Shown piece after piece: positions 7,151 through 16,173 of a stretch of 64,000 nucleotides of DNA (position 1 is the stretch's first letter; each line of letters starts with the position of its first letter). The stretch comes from Vibrio artabrorum. Its GTDB lineage: Bacteria; Pseudomonadota; Gammaproteobacteria; Enterobacterales; Vibrionaceae. Under the pieces are notes generated by a model that worked only from the letters and a program-made list of their open reading frames with translations, was not told where the DNA came from and did not search any database. The stretch is from contig NZ_AP025458.1 of the NCBI RefSeq assembly GCF_024347295.1, positions 1,550,001 to 1,614,000 of the forward strand, read 5' to 3'. Both the position numbers and the translations under genes were made by a program.

Positions 7151-8671
7151 ATGCGTCCTAAAGTATTGTTAGTTGAAGACTCCACCTCCCTTGCCGTACT
7201 TTACAAACAGTACGTCAAAGACGAACCCTACGATATTTTCCACGTTGAAACTGGCGCGGAAGCCAAGACATTTATAGAAAGGCACAGCCCACAACTCGTT
7301 ATCCTAGATTTAAAACTGCCCGATATGCCGGGTGAAGAGGTTTTGGATTGGATCAGTGACAACGATATTCCAACGGCAGTCATTATCGCCACTGCTCATG
7401 GCTCCGTAAACATTGCGGTCGACCTTATCCAACGTGGTGCGGAAGATTTCTTAGAGAAACCGATTCAAGCGGATCGACTCAAAACCTCTGTTAGCTTGCA
7501 TCTAAAAAGAGCAAAACTTGAAAACCTGGTCGATGACATGCAAAGCAAGTTCGATCGTGATCGCTTTCATAATTTCATCGGCTCTTGCCTACCCATGCAG
7601 GCGGTTTACAAGATCATTGATTCTGTCGCCCCAACGACGGCCAGTGTTTTTATCAATGGTGAAAGTGGAACCGGTAAAGAAGTCTGCGCGGAAGCGATAC
7701 ACAGAGAAAGTCAACGCCGTGATAAACCGTTCGTTGCGATTAACTGTGGTGCTATCCCTCGAGATCTAATGGAAAGTGAAATCTTCGGCCACGTTAAAGG
7801 TGCCTTTACGGGCGCCACGACCGACCGAAAAGGTTCAGCAATGCAGGCGCATGGTGGTACCTTATTTCTCGATGAGCTTTGTGAAATGGAGCTAGAGATG
7901 CAGAAAAAGCTTCTGCGATTCTTACAGACAGGCACCTTCACCCCACTCGGCGGTAACCGAGAAATTAAAGTAGATGTCAGAATTATTTGTGCGACCAACC
8001 GCGATCCCTTAGTTGAAGTGGAAGAAGGTCGGTTCCGAGAAGATCTTTATTATCGTGTCCATGTCGTGCCTATCGAGATGCCACCACTCAGAGAGCGTGG
8101 AAGTGACATCGTCACCTTGGCTAACCACTTTTTGAAACTGTACGCGAAACAAGATAAGAAGAAATTCAAGTCAATCGATAAAGAGACACAGACACTGTTT
8201 AGACGTTACCCGTGGCCTGGCAACGTGCGCCAATTACAAAACGTCATTAGAAATATAGTGGTGTTAAACAATGAAACCACAATGACGAAAGAGATGGTGC
8301 CGCCACCAATCAACAAAACAGACATCGCCACACCGAATCGTGTTAGCCCAATACGGAATATAACATCGGAAACCGTGCCCCAACCTACCGCGATTCCAGA
8401 AGCGAAGTTGCCCCCCTTAACTCCGGAAGAGCTCGAACACGAGAGCCGTCCGCATAGCCCGGCTCAGCAAGCCCCTATCACTCCTCCCTTGACAACCAGC
8501 GATGGGGCGATTCGTCCAATGTGGCAAATAGAACGCGAAGCCATTCAACACGCCATCAACCATTGCGATGGAAATGTGTTAAACGCGGCTGTATTGTTAG
8601 AACTGAGCCCTTCTACTGTTTATCGTAAGAAACAGGCTTGGGAATCGGAAGATGAGTACAATCAAGCCTAA
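7151..8671 (+). CDS. sypG: SypG-like sigma-54-dependent response regulator
   Basis: The 506-aa protein has an N-terminal receiver domain (about 1-120; acidic pocket ED at 9-10, phospho-acceptor Asp53 in ILDLKLPDMP). A AAA+ sigma-54 interaction domain follows (about 135-375) with Walker A GESGTGKE near residue 170, the GAFTGA sigma-54-contact loop near 218 and the GGTLFLDEL Walker B. After a ~90-residue proline-rich linker comes a Fis-type helix-turn-helix at the C-terminus (NVLNAAVLLELSPSTVYRKK). It resembles LuxO and V. fischeri SypG. It should be phosphorylated by the adjacent Hpt protein and activate the four sigma-54 promoters of this locus. The stop lies 20 bases inside sypH, so the genes are coupled. 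RBS: AAAGGA upstream of ATG 7151. Confidence 0.9.
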   Translation: MRPKVLLVEDSTSLAVLYKQYVKDEPYDIFHVETGAEAKTFIERHSPQLVILDLKLPDMPGEEVLDWISDNDIPTAVIIATAHGSVNIAVDLIQRGAEDFLEKPIQADRLKTSVSLHLKRAKLENLVDDMQSKFDRDRFHNFIGSCLPMQAVYKIIDSVAPTTASVFINGESGTGKEVCAEAIHRESQRRDKPFVAINCGAIPRDLMESEIFGHVKGAFTGATTDRKGSAMQAHGGTLFLDELCEMELEMQKKLLRFLQTGTFTPLGGNREIKVDVRIICATNRDPLVEVEEGRFREDLYYRVHVVPIEMPPLRERGSDIVTLANHFLKLYAKQDKKKFKSIDKETQTLFRRYPWPGNVRQLQNVIRNIVVLNNETTMTKEMVPPPINKTDIATPNRVSPIRNITSETVPQPTAIPEAKLPPLTPEELEHESRPHSPAQQAPITPPLTTSDGAIRPMWQIEREAIQHAINHCDGNVLNAAVLLELSPSTVYRKKQAWESEDEYNQA

Positions 8672-9764
8672 TCAAGGTGTGCTCAACATAAACCTTCATG
8701 AGATTTGGCTGTTAATCGACAGCCAAACTTTTGGAGGTATAGAAACGCATGTTTTAGAGTTAGCACAAGGCCTGAGATCGGAAAGTGCTCTGTATTCAGA
8801 GGCTATTCGAGTCGTTCTTTTAACGAAATTTACCCCTGAGCCGATCATCGTTGAAAAATTGCATGCGCTGAACATCCCTTTTAGTTACCTCTCCGATTTA
8901 GCTTCATGCTCTGGTGGTTCAAACGTCAATAGTGCCGTGCAGCTTAAACGTGCGGTTGAACATTATCAGCCAAGGCTTATACACGCTCATGGTTACAAAG
9001 CCAGTTTGGTCAGTAAGCTAATCAAGCTCTCACCGCGTTTAAATCACACCAAACAAATCACTACTTATCACGCAGGTGAAACGCCAACAGGCAAAGTATG
9101 GGTGTATGACTGGCTCGACCGTTACAGCAGCTTCCTTTCAGATCAGTCGCTTGTGGTCAGTGAGAAGATTAAAGCGAAAGTACCGAGTAAAACCCATCAA
9201 TTGAATAATTTTGTAAAAGTGCCCATCGGATTAACAAACGTCTCTTCATCCAGTCCATTCCATGTTGGTTTTGTGGGACGATTAAGCCATGAAAAAGCGC
9301 CGGACAGATTTGTAGCATTGGCTAAACAGTTTGCCGATGTTCAGTTTGAACTTTTTGGTGATGGGCCTGAAATGGGAGCGTTAGTTAAATCACCATCTGA
9401 TAATGTTATCTTTCATGGGCATCAGACCAATATGGACGACGTCTGGAGCCAAATCGATCTGTTAATCATCCCTTCCCGCTTCGAAGGCTTACCTATGGCG
9501 GCATTAGAAGCCATGATTCGCGGCATTCCCGTCCTCGCCACCTCGGTTGGTAACTTGCCTCAGCTCATCGATCACCAAGTTAACGGCTACCTCGCGAATA
9601 CAGAAGCCGAGCTAGCACAGTTTTTATCTGTGTGGATGTCATTGTCGAACGAGCAACGTGACTCTCTCAAGAGTAACGCGATAAAAACCGTCAAAAACCA
9701 ATACTCGCCACAAGCGGTTGTGCCGCAGTTGTTGGAAATCTATCAACTCGACCGTGAATCCTAG
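8652..9764 (+). CDS. sypH: SypH-like GT4-family glycosyltransferase
   Basis: The 370-aa protein has the two-domain GT-B layout of family 4 glycosyltransferases. The N-terminal acceptor domain contains FGGIETHVLELAQGL and HAHGYKASLVSKL. The C-terminal donor domain starts near VGFVGRLSHEKAP and carries the nucleotide-sugar-binding E-x7-E motif in SRFEGLPMAALEAM. It would add one sugar to the lipid-linked repeat unit on the cytoplasmic side of the inner membrane. The sugar and linkage cannot be read from sequence. The start codon lies inside the end of sypG in another frame. Identity as SypH rests on its position after sypG. Confidence 0.8.
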   Translation: MSTIKPNQGVLNINLHEIWLLIDSQTFGGIETHVLELAQGLRSESALYSEAIRVVLLTKFTPEPIIVEKLHALNIPFSYLSDLASCSGGSNVNSAVQLKRAVEHYQPRLIHAHGYKASLVSKLIKLSPRLNHTKQITTYHAGETPTGKVWVYDWLDRYSSFLSDQSLVVSEKIKAKVPSKTHQLNNFVKVPIGLTNVSSSSPFHVGFVGRLSHEKAPDRFVALAKQFADVQFELFGDGPEMGALVKSPSDNVIFHGHQTNMDDVWSQIDLLIIPSRFEGLPMAALEAMIRGIPVLATSVGNLPQLIDHQVNGYLANTEAELAQFLSVWMSLSNEQRDSLKSNAIKTVKNQYSPQAVVPQLLEIYQLDRES

Positions 9765-9827
9765 CCTTAGTCAATAACTGATTATTTTAACTTGATAATT
9801 TAGCCGTTCCCGTCAGTGTTATAGTGA

Positions 9828-9842
9828 TTCTCAAAATGCCAA
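9828..9842 (+). promoter_or_regulatory. SypG-box-like sequence before sypL
   Basis: TTCTCAAAATGCCAA keeps the TTCTCA-N3-TG core; one tail position departs from the remembered consensus. It lies about 70 bases ahead of the sigma-54 element at 9913. Confidence 0.5.
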
Positions 9843-9912
9843 AATTCACCCAAGGCTAAAACCTCTTTTAATAATCCAACAGTAAATCAGTCAGTTAAAC
9901 AAAATGCATAAC

Positions 9913-9928
9913 TGGCACTCACTTTGCA
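9913..9928 (+). promoter_or_regulatory. Sigma-54 promoter of sypL
   Basis: TGGCAC-TCACT-TTGCA is a full match to the -24/-12 consensus, 80 bases before the chosen sypL start. It is the best sigma-54 site of the locus. Confidence 0.82.
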
Positions 9929-10007
9929 ATCTTTAACATCAGGCGTAACGACGTCTTAAAAGATTGCGAGCGAGTCATAAAGCGTTTATTTGCCAATAGA
10001 GGTCACA

Positions 10008-11384
10008 ATGGTCAACCCTGAAGCCAACAGATTACCAGTCATCATCACGATCAGCACCTTGTGTGTTGGGCTTGGTGTTGTTTGGTACTTTGTGCCGCAT
10101 CCTGTTGTCATTGTGGCGCTCGCTCTTGTGCCATTGGCCGGGTTATTCGTGTTAAACAAGACATTCTGGCTAGTGCTACTGTTCGTTGTTTTTTCATTTT
10201 TCCGAATTCACGAAGCCATACCTCAGCTTTATTCGTTAAAAATACCGCTGATGCTCTCATTAGGTGCGCTGTCAGCTCTGCTTTGGCATGCATTCATCAG
10301 TAAAGAGCTTAAAATCTTCTGGCACCCTTGTTTACATTGGCTCGCCATATTTTGGGTCTTGGTATTCATTGGTATTATCTTCGCGTCTAACAGACCCATA
10401 GCACTTGCTGAATTCAAAGGCGTTTATTGGAAAATCATCGTCATGACGCTGGCGATTACATGGCTAGTTAACACCACGGAAAATCTCGCAAAAACCGCGA
10501 TGACGATTATCTACGCGGGCGCATTAGTCAGTGCTATTGCGGTGTACAACTCAATCAATGGTATTGGGCTTGTCGAGGGCTCACGCGTGACGATTGGCCG
10601 CGATTTTGGTTCGATGCTGGGGGACCCAAACGACCTCGCTTTGGTGTTACTTTTCCCACTCGCCTTTGCGATTAGTCAAACCACGACGCCTGGTATCAGC
10701 TATTTTAAACGGATAATAAGTGCACTAATTTGCATTTTATTGTTGGCCGCCATTATCGCCACTCAAAGTCGAGGCGGATTACTGGGGTGTATTGCGGTTA
10801 TTGGTATTTTTGCATGGAAATTAGTTCGTTCTAAAGTTCTCTTAATCTCGGTAGGCACTATCGCCGCCGTGGTACTCTATTTGGTCGCCGGAATATCAGA
10901 CAGAGCTTCAGGTGGTGCTGCTGAACAAGGTATCGATGAATCGGCCATGGGGCGCATTTATGCATGGGAAGCGGCTGTAAAAATGGCCATAGAAAACCCA
11001 TTAACTGGCGTCGGGCTGAACAACTTCTTCTCAAACTACTTCTTTTATAGCTCACACTGGGACGGACTGAATCACGCCGTTCACAGCACTTGGTTTGGTG
11101 TATTGGCAGAGACCGGATTTATTGGTTTGATCATTTTTGTCTGCCTTATTGTTTCTTTGATCAAAACCGCTCGCGCAACCCTAACGAGGCTAACAAACAC
11201 GACCACACAAATCGCGCCTGAACTAAACGCGGTCGCCTACGCGATCTATGCAGGTCTGATTGGCACCATCGTGTCGGGGACATTTTTGACTCAAGGCTTC
11301 AACTGGCCAATTTATATCCTTGCAGCACTCACAGTTTGCGTTTCAAACGTATCTCAAACTGCCTGTCAAAATGAGAAAATCTAA
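10008..11384 (+). CDS. sypL: SypL-like O-antigen ligase/polymerase family membrane protein
   Basis: The 458-aa protein is hydrophobic throughout, with about ten predicted membrane helices. The conserved Wzy_C block is present: a large periplasmic loop with ESAMGRIYAWEAAVKMAIENP followed by GVGLNNF and the histidine-containing HAVHSTWFGVLAETG. Such proteins either polymerise repeat units (Wzy) or ligate chains to an acceptor (WaaL). In this locus a polymerase role is likely because no other Wzy candidate is present. I chose ATG 10008, preceded by AGAGGT; the longer frame from TTG 9990 would swallow that ribosome site. It lies alone downstream of a strong sigma-54 promoter. Confidence 0.82.
   Translation: MVNPEANRLPVIITISTLCVGLGVVWYFVPHPVVIVALALVPLAGLFVLNKTFWLVLLFVVFSFFRIHEAIPQLYSLKIPLMLSLGALSALLWHAFISKELKIFWHPCLHWLAIFWVLVFIGIIFASNRPIALAEFKGVYWKIIVMTLAITWLVNTTENLAKTAMTIIYAGALVSAIAVYNSINGIGLVEGSRVTIGRDFGSMLGDPNDLALVLLFPLAFAISQTTTPGISYFKRIISALICILLLAAIIATQSRGGLLGCIAVIGIFAWKLVRSKVLLISVGTIAAVVLYLVAGISDRASGGAAEQGIDESAMGRIYAWEAAVKMAIENPLTGVGLNNFFSNYFFYSSHWDGLNHAVHSTWFGVLAETGFIGLIIFVCLIVSLIKTARATLTRLTNTTTQIAPELNAVAYAIYAGLIGTIVSGTFLTQGFNWPIYILAALTVCVSNVSQTACQNEKI
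11363..11377 (-). promoter_or_regulatory. SypG-box-like sequence before sypM
   Basis: Read on the minus strand, TTCTCATTTTGACAG keeps the TTCTCA-N3-TGA core. It overlaps the last codons of sypL and lies about 50 bases ahead of the putative promoter of sypM. Confidence 0.45.
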
Positions 11385-11425
11385 AAACCATTTTTTAAGT
11401 CATTGAATATAATAAGTTTACTTAC

Positions 11426-11440
11426 TGGCACGCAATATGA
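11426..11440 (+). promoter_or_regulatory. Weak sigma-54 promoter of sypM
   Basis: TGGCAC is perfect at -24, but the -12 part reads ATGA instead of TTGC. It lies 38 bases before the sypM start, the right distance. In V. fischeri sypM also has a sigma-54 promoter, which supports this weak match. Confidence 0.5.
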
Positions 11441-11477
11441 AAGTAGATCTGTATAACAACAGAGAAGGAATTTCATT

Positions 11478-12263
11478 ATGACGTCAGCATCCATCCATCA
11501 ATTCAAACATTGGCTTAAGTTTCATCCTAACTCTCGAATTCGGAATGTGTTTTTCATTTTAAAAAATATCAGAAGCGCAGAGCTGCCAACCCCTCAAGTC
11601 CTTAATCGCTGCCTATATCAAGTGCACAAGCTTGTGGTGAATTTGGTTTCTGGTTTTACACGGTTCTTCTACTGGACGCCGGCTTTCAAAGGTCGTGTGG
11701 CCCAATGTGGCAAACGCTTGTACCTGTATGGTGGTCTTCCTTTTGTCAGTGGCCCGCTACAAATTACGATTGGCGACAACTGCCGCATCTCGGGACACAC
11801 GACATTTTCAGGCTGTACACAACCTCTCGACGGCTTAGAGCATCCATTACTGTCGATTGGTAACAATGTCGACATCGGTTGGCAATCGACTATTGCCGTT
11901 GGAGGTAAAGTCGTTATCTCCGATAATGTACGCATCGCAGGGGGCGCTTTCCTATTTGGTTATTCTGGACACCCGCTTGACGCAAAACGCAGAGCGGCAG
12001 GTGAAGGCGATGACCCTCAGCAAATCGGTGACATCATTCTTGAGCAAGATGTTTGGTTAGGCACCAACGTCACGGTTAAAGGCGGGGTAACCATCGGCGA
12101 AGGCGCCGTGATTGCCGCAGGCAGCGTTGTAACCAAAAACATAGCACCGTTTTCTATTGCAGCGGGTAATCCGGCTCGAGTGGTGGGTCACATCAAATCC
12201 GTGGAAGTCACAGAGTCGGATGTATTTGATTCATTGGAAACTCATGGAGGTGACCATGCGTGA
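11478..12263 (+). CDS. sypM: SypM-like hexapeptide-repeat acyltransferase
   Basis: The 261-aa protein carries a left-handed beta-helix of hexapeptide repeats (about residues 95-235). Examples are ITIGDNCRISGHTTF, LSIGNNVDIGW and the coil VWLGTNVTVKGGVTIGEGAV, ending in the usual SIAAGNPARVVGHI. These are O-acyl/acetyltransferases related to LacA, NodL and VatD. A histidine in FGYSGHPLDAKRRA may be the general base. The likely role is acetylation of a sugar of the exopolysaccharide repeat unit using acetyl-CoA. The N-terminal ~80 residues are basic and aromatic and may contact the membrane. RBS AAGGAA precedes ATG 11478; the stop lies eight bases inside sypN. Confidence 0.83.
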   Translation: MTSASIHQFKHWLKFHPNSRIRNVFFILKNIRSAELPTPQVLNRCLYQVHKLVVNLVSGFTRFFYWTPAFKGRVAQCGKRLYLYGGLPFVSGPLQITIGDNCRISGHTTFSGCTQPLDGLEHPLLSIGNNVDIGWQSTIAVGGKVVISDNVRIAGGAFLFGYSGHPLDAKRRAAGEGDDPQQIGDIILEQDVWLGTNVTVKGGVTIGEGAVIAAGSVVTKNIAPFSIAAGNPARVVGHIKSVEVTESDVFDSLETHGGDHA

Positions 12264-13374
12264 TTTGATCGTATTTGGTGAAGACTTCGGTGGGCTTCCC
12301 TCTTCAACCCAACACTTAGTGCGTCACCTTGCTAAAAAACATAAAGTACTTTGGGTCAATTCCATTGGCCTTAGACAACCACGATTGAGTGTTAAAGATG
12401 CGGCTCGTGCGTTCAATAAGTTGTTTGGCAAAACCAAAGCCGTCACTCAAAACCTGCTCGACTCTGACGGGCTCGACAACATTACCATCGTTAACTTGAA
12501 GACCATTCCTGCGCCCGCTTCTAAATTATCTCGCAAACTGGCTCAGCAAATGATGTTACGTCAATTAAAACCGGTTATAGCGGAACTAAATCTCAATGCG
12601 CCTATTCTCTGGACTTCCCTTCCGACCGCTGCTGATTTATGCGGACACTTAGGTGAATCCTCAGTGGTTTATTACTGTGGCGATGATTTCAGCGCTTTAG
12701 CTGGGGTTGATCATGACACGGTAGCGCAACACGAGTCTGAGTTGATCGATAAAGCGACGCTCATATTCGCGGCTAGTAACAAGCTGATGGATAAATTTCC
12801 AAAGCATAAAGCACACTTACTGCCACACGGTGTTGACGTAAACCTATTTTCGACACCGACACCAAGAGCAAAAGATTTACCCAGTCACCATCGCCCTATT
12901 GCTGGTTTTTATGGCAGCCTTTCTCAATGGCTTGATTATGAAATGATTGATCACGTTGCGAATGCGATGCCGGAATGGGATTTTGTTTTTATTGGCCCAA
13001 ACGAGCTTGATACATTCATGCTGCCTAAGTTGAGTAACGTCCATTACCTTGGCCCTCGTCCACATCACTCATTGCCAAGCTATTCTCAACACTGGGATGT
13101 CAGTCTATTGCCATTTGTTGATAACGAACAGATCCGAGCGTGTAGTCCGCTCAAGCTAATGGAATACCTTGCGGCAGGCACACCCATTATTACAACGCCT
13201 TTTCCGGCTTTGGCTCCCTATCAAAAGCACGTCACGACTGTCAGCAGTGCAAACCAAATGATTTGGGCGCTTAACCATGCGCGCCAACTGAGCAATTCAT
13301 CGATTTCTGTCGTCGAACAAGACAGCTGGCAGAACCGTGGTAACTTCGTGCATTGGATGTTGGAATTATTATGA
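12256..13374 (+). CDS. sypN: SypN-like glycosyltransferase
   Basis: The 372-aa protein is a GT-B fold glycosyltransferase. The N-terminus MRDLIVFGEDFGGLPSSTQH resembles the family that begins with a (V/I)F.(D)WGGLPSS motif. A VVYYCGDDFSALAG segment follows, and the C-terminal donor domain shows GFYGSLSQWLDYE and CSPLKLMEYLAAGTPIITT with a conserved E. It would transfer one sugar of the repeat unit. I chose ATG 12256, six bases after GGAGG; a longer frame from TTG 12157 lies almost entirely within sypM and is rejected. The stop overlaps the sypO start (ATGA). Confidence 0.8.
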   Translation: MRDLIVFGEDFGGLPSSTQHLVRHLAKKHKVLWVNSIGLRQPRLSVKDAARAFNKLFGKTKAVTQNLLDSDGLDNITIVNLKTIPAPASKLSRKLAQQMMLRQLKPVIAELNLNAPILWTSLPTAADLCGHLGESSVVYYCGDDFSALAGVDHDTVAQHESELIDKATLIFAASNKLMDKFPKHKAHLLPHGVDVNLFSTPTPRAKDLPSHHRPIAGFYGSLSQWLDYEMIDHVANAMPEWDFVFIGPNELDTFMLPKLSNVHYLGPRPHHSLPSYSQHWDVSLLPFVDNEQIRACSPLKLMEYLAAGTPIITTPFPALAPYQKHVTTVSSANQMIWALNHARQLSNSSISVVEQDSWQNRGNFVHWMLELL

Positions 13375-14795
13375 ATAATCTGAAATTGCGGTTACTAGTC
13401 ATCATCAATGCGATGTGGCGTCAACGCTACGTTATCGCTCTACCAATGCTTATTTTGCCATTTGTAGGCTTTGGTGTGAGCAAGTTGGCGCCGACTAAAT
13501 ATGACGCGCATACCAGTATGTTGATCCAAGAAACGGCGAAAATGAACCCTTTCTTGGAAGACATCGCTGTTTCAACCATGCTAAAAGATAGGATCAGTGC
13601 GCTTCGTACACTGCTTCATAGCCGTCATGTGCTTTATTCAGTCGCTGATGAGCTGCAATTAACTATACCTGATATGCCCGAGGTTAAGAAGCAAGAGATC
13701 ATCACCGACTTGTCTGAGCGTTTATCGGTGACTCAACTCGGAAAAGACTTTCTAAAAATTAGCTTAACGTCCAACACGCCAACAGGAATGGAAGCCACGC
13801 TTCGCTCAGTGAGTGAACATTTCATTGAACAGTTGCTCGCGCCGGAACGTTCGTCGATTGCAGACTCAAGCGACTTCTTGAAAATTCATATCGACAAGCG
13901 GAGGGCAGAACTAGAAGAAGCGGAAGAAGCGTTAGCTTTGTACATGAACGAAAACATGCAGTCGACACCTGAAGTTCAAAGTCAAAGTTTAAATCGCTTA
14001 GCTTCACTTAAGCAAACACTGGCGGAAAAAGAAGCCGAGTTATCTGGTGTCGAAAAAAGCTTAGGGTCAATCGATCAACAACTTTCAAAAACCAATCCAG
14101 TCATTGGCCGATTAGAAGACCAGATCATCGATATCCGCAGTGAACTCACCCTACTTCAAGCCAAATACACAAACAAACACAGTGCTGTACAAGCTAGAGT
14201 TCGAGAACTAGACAGACTCGAAAATGAGAGAAAGAGTTTGCTTGAGGTAACCCAGCCAACGATGAACAGCGACCAACTTTGGGATATTGCAAGTAGCACA
14301 ACATTGAACAAACTTTCAGATACTCAACCTCTTTTAGTCACTCAACTGCACAGCTTACAACTGGTTCGTGCACGCTTTGAGTCTTTAAGTGAAGAGACAA
14401 AAAGCCTTCGTACTATGATTTTCGAATTGGAAAACAAAGCAAACAACTTTGGTGAAAATGCAAAAGAGATGTTCCGCCTTAAACGTCAAGTTGAAATCAA
14501 ACGTCAGCTATCCGATGAGCTGACCGAGCGTTATGAAATGGCTCAACTAACGGGATCGCTTGGTGTATTCGAACAAAACAAGCGAGTTAAAATTATTGAT
14601 TTACCCTTTACACCGAGTATCAAATCAAACATGCCGACTGTCGTCTTTATTCTTGCCGGTTTGGTCGCTGGGGTTGGTTTAGGCATAGGTTTAGCGGTGT
14701 TATTGGAATTGTTCGACTCTTCAATCAAACGCAAAGACGAAATCGAAGATATCTTAGGCGTACCCGTGATTACCGTCATTCCAAAAATGAGCTAA
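13371..14795 (+). CDS. sypO: SypO-like Wzz/GNVR chain-length determinant
   Basis: The 474-aa protein is a polysaccharide co-polymerase. A membrane helix lies near residues 20-45 (VIALPMLILPFVGFGVS). A long periplasmic coiled-coil region with many Glu/Lys/Leu heptads follows (about 165-300 and 335-400). A second helix lies near residues 418-445 (VVFILAGLVAGVGLGIGLAV), and the cytoplasmic tail is short. The GNVR-like stretch MFRLKRQVEIKRQLSDELT precedes the second helix. It has no ATPase domain; SypD presumably provides it, as in split Wzc systems. The protein should span the periplasm and control polymer length together with SypC and SypD. I chose ATG 13371, overlapping the sypN stop. Confidence 0.85.
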   Translation: MNNLKLRLLVIINAMWRQRYVIALPMLILPFVGFGVSKLAPTKYDAHTSMLIQETAKMNPFLEDIAVSTMLKDRISALRTLLHSRHVLYSVADELQLTIPDMPEVKKQEIITDLSERLSVTQLGKDFLKISLTSNTPTGMEATLRSVSEHFIEQLLAPERSSIADSSDFLKIHIDKRRAELEEAEEALALYMNENMQSTPEVQSQSLNRLASLKQTLAEKEAELSGVEKSLGSIDQQLSKTNPVIGRLEDQIIDIRSELTLLQAKYTNKHSAVQARVRELDRLENERKSLLEVTQPTMNSDQLWDIASSTTLNKLSDTQPLLVTQLHSLQLVRARFESLSEETKSLRTMIFELENKANNFGENAKEMFRLKRQVEIKRQLSDELTERYEMAQLTGSLGVFEQNKRVKIIDLPFTPSIKSNMPTVVFILAGLVAGVGLGIGLAVLLELFDSSIKRKDEIEDILGVPVITVIPKMS

Positions 14796-14817
14796 TCCGA
14801 TTTCATTTTTAACCAAG

Positions 14818-14842
14818 ACACCAGCCTAGTGCTGGTGTTTTA
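14818..14842 (+). terminator. Rho-independent terminator after sypO
   Basis: The arms ACACCAGC and GCTGGTGT with loop CTAGT are followed by TTTTA. It separates the sypMNO unit from sypPQR. Confidence 0.8.
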
Positions 14843-14922
14843 CTCTGAAGCAGCGTCTTTCGGCGTGTGTCCAATGAAAGCGACGCTTTAGCGGCTTAAT
14901 TTCCCCCATCATTTCTATTTGA

Positions 14923-14937
14923 CTCCCATTTTGAGAA
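14923..14937 (-). promoter_or_regulatory. SypG-box-like sequence before sypP
   Basis: On the minus strand TTCTCAAAATGGGAG keeps the TTCTCA-N3-TG core. It lies about 60 bases ahead of the sigma-54 element at 14996. Confidence 0.45.
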
Positions 14938-14995
14938 TGTCCCCAAGAGAACGTTTAAAAATCCATAAATTACTGATAAGTAACACTTAATTAGT

Positions 14996-15010
14996 TGGCA
15001 TAACTCGTGC
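14996..15010 (+). promoter_or_regulatory. Sigma-54 promoter of sypP
   Basis: TGGCAT-AACTC-GTGC matches -24/-12 with the essential GG and GC at correct spacing, 63 bases before the sypP start. Confidence 0.65.
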
Positions 15011-15072
15011 AAACATGTGACTAGAAGAAAAAAGTAAAACAACGACGAGCGTTTTATCTCAGGGAGAACATG

Positions 15073-16173
15073 ATGGAAAACCAACTCACAACACATAGAA
15101 AAAAGGTCATACATGTTGTTCAGCATCTTGCACCCGGCGGTCTAGAGACACTCACCTTAGACTTACTTCGTCTTGCTAAACCTAGCGATCAAGTATTGAT
15201 CGTGAGCTTAGAGGGAACAAAGCAACAGGCGATTAAAAACTGGCCTAGGCTAGAACCTTTCCAAAACCAAATTGTGTTTTTGAATAAAGCTCCTGGCGTA
15301 CAATTCAATATCATTCTCAAATTGATCAAAGCGTTTCAGGGGGTTCAACCGGATGTGGTTCATACCCATCATATTGGTCCGCTGCTCTACGCTGGCTATG
15401 CCGCTCGCGTAACGGGGGTGCCAACTCGAATCCATACCGAACATGACGCTTGGCATCTCAACAACAGCAAACGTCGTCGCTTACAAGCGCTTGCTCTAAA
15501 GGCTGCTCAACCCACGTTAGTTGCCGATGCGACTCGAGTTTACAATCAACTGCGTTGTGCTTTTTCATACAAAAACATCATTACCATCAAAAATGGCGTG
15601 GATTGTGAAAAATTTCAGCCAATGTCGAAAGACCATGCGAGAGCAAATCTAAACCTGCCGACAGACAAACACATCATCGGTTGTGCAGGCCGACTCGAGC
15701 ATGTGAAGGGCCAAGACCAACTCATTAAAGCACTGACTCTGCTACCTGAAAACATGGTTGTCGCATTGGCTGGCAGCGGTAGCAAACGCAATCAACTCGA
15801 ACAATTGACTCGCCGCTTGCATTTGAGTGACCGAGTCATCTTTCTTGGCCTCGTTGAAGACATGACCACGTTTTACGGAGCGTTAGATACCTTCTGCCTA
15901 CCTTCGCGCCACGAAGGGTTACCTCTTTCAACACTTGAAGCTCAAGCGTGCAATATTCCAACCGTCGCGATGGACGTTGGTGCTGTCGATGAAACCTTAT
16001 GCCCAGTCAGTGGAACACTCGTCAAAAACGGCAGTATCACCGGGTTGGCTAGCGCCTTGCTAGAAAAACAACATCAAGACTCTTCCTCTCCTCGTACTTA
16101 CGTGCTGGAAAACTTCGATATTGTAAAAATGGTTGCCTCATACAACGACATTTCTGAAGGAGCGTACGTATGA
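15073..16173 (+). CDS. sypP: SypP-like GT4-family glycosyltransferase
   Basis: The 366-aa protein is a family-4 glycosyltransferase. The N-terminal domain has VVQHLAPGGLETLTLDLLRL and VVHTHHIGPLLYAGYAARV. The donor-binding domain starts near GCAGRLEHVKGQDQLIKAL and has the E-x7-E motif in SRHEGLPLSTLEAQAC. It would act on the cytoplasmic face of the membrane during repeat-unit assembly. Two in-frame ATGs occur at 15070 and 15073; AGGGAG at 15061-15066 gives better spacing for the second. It is the first gene of the sypPQR transcription unit and overlaps sypQ by four bases. Confidence 0.8.
   Translation: MENQLTTHRKKVIHVVQHLAPGGLETLTLDLLRLAKPSDQVLIVSLEGTKQQAIKNWPRLEPFQNQIVFLNKAPGVQFNIILKLIKAFQGVQPDVVHTHHIGPLLYAGYAARVTGVPTRIHTEHDAWHLNNSKRRRLQALALKAAQPTLVADATRVYNQLRCAFSYKNIITIKNGVDCEKFQPMSKDHARANLNLPTDKHIIGCAGRLEHVKGQDQLIKALTLLPENMVVALAGSGSKRNQLEQLTRRLHLSDRVIFLGLVEDMTTFYGALDTFCLPSRHEGLPLSTLEAQACNIPTVAMDVGAVDETLCPVSGTLVKNGSITGLASALLEKQHQDSSSPRTYVLENFDIVKMVASYNDISEGAYV

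Noticed and set aside
12157..12255. Longer sypN starting with TTG at 12157
   Set aside because: The extra part lies within sypM in another frame and ATG 12256 has a strong GGAGG.
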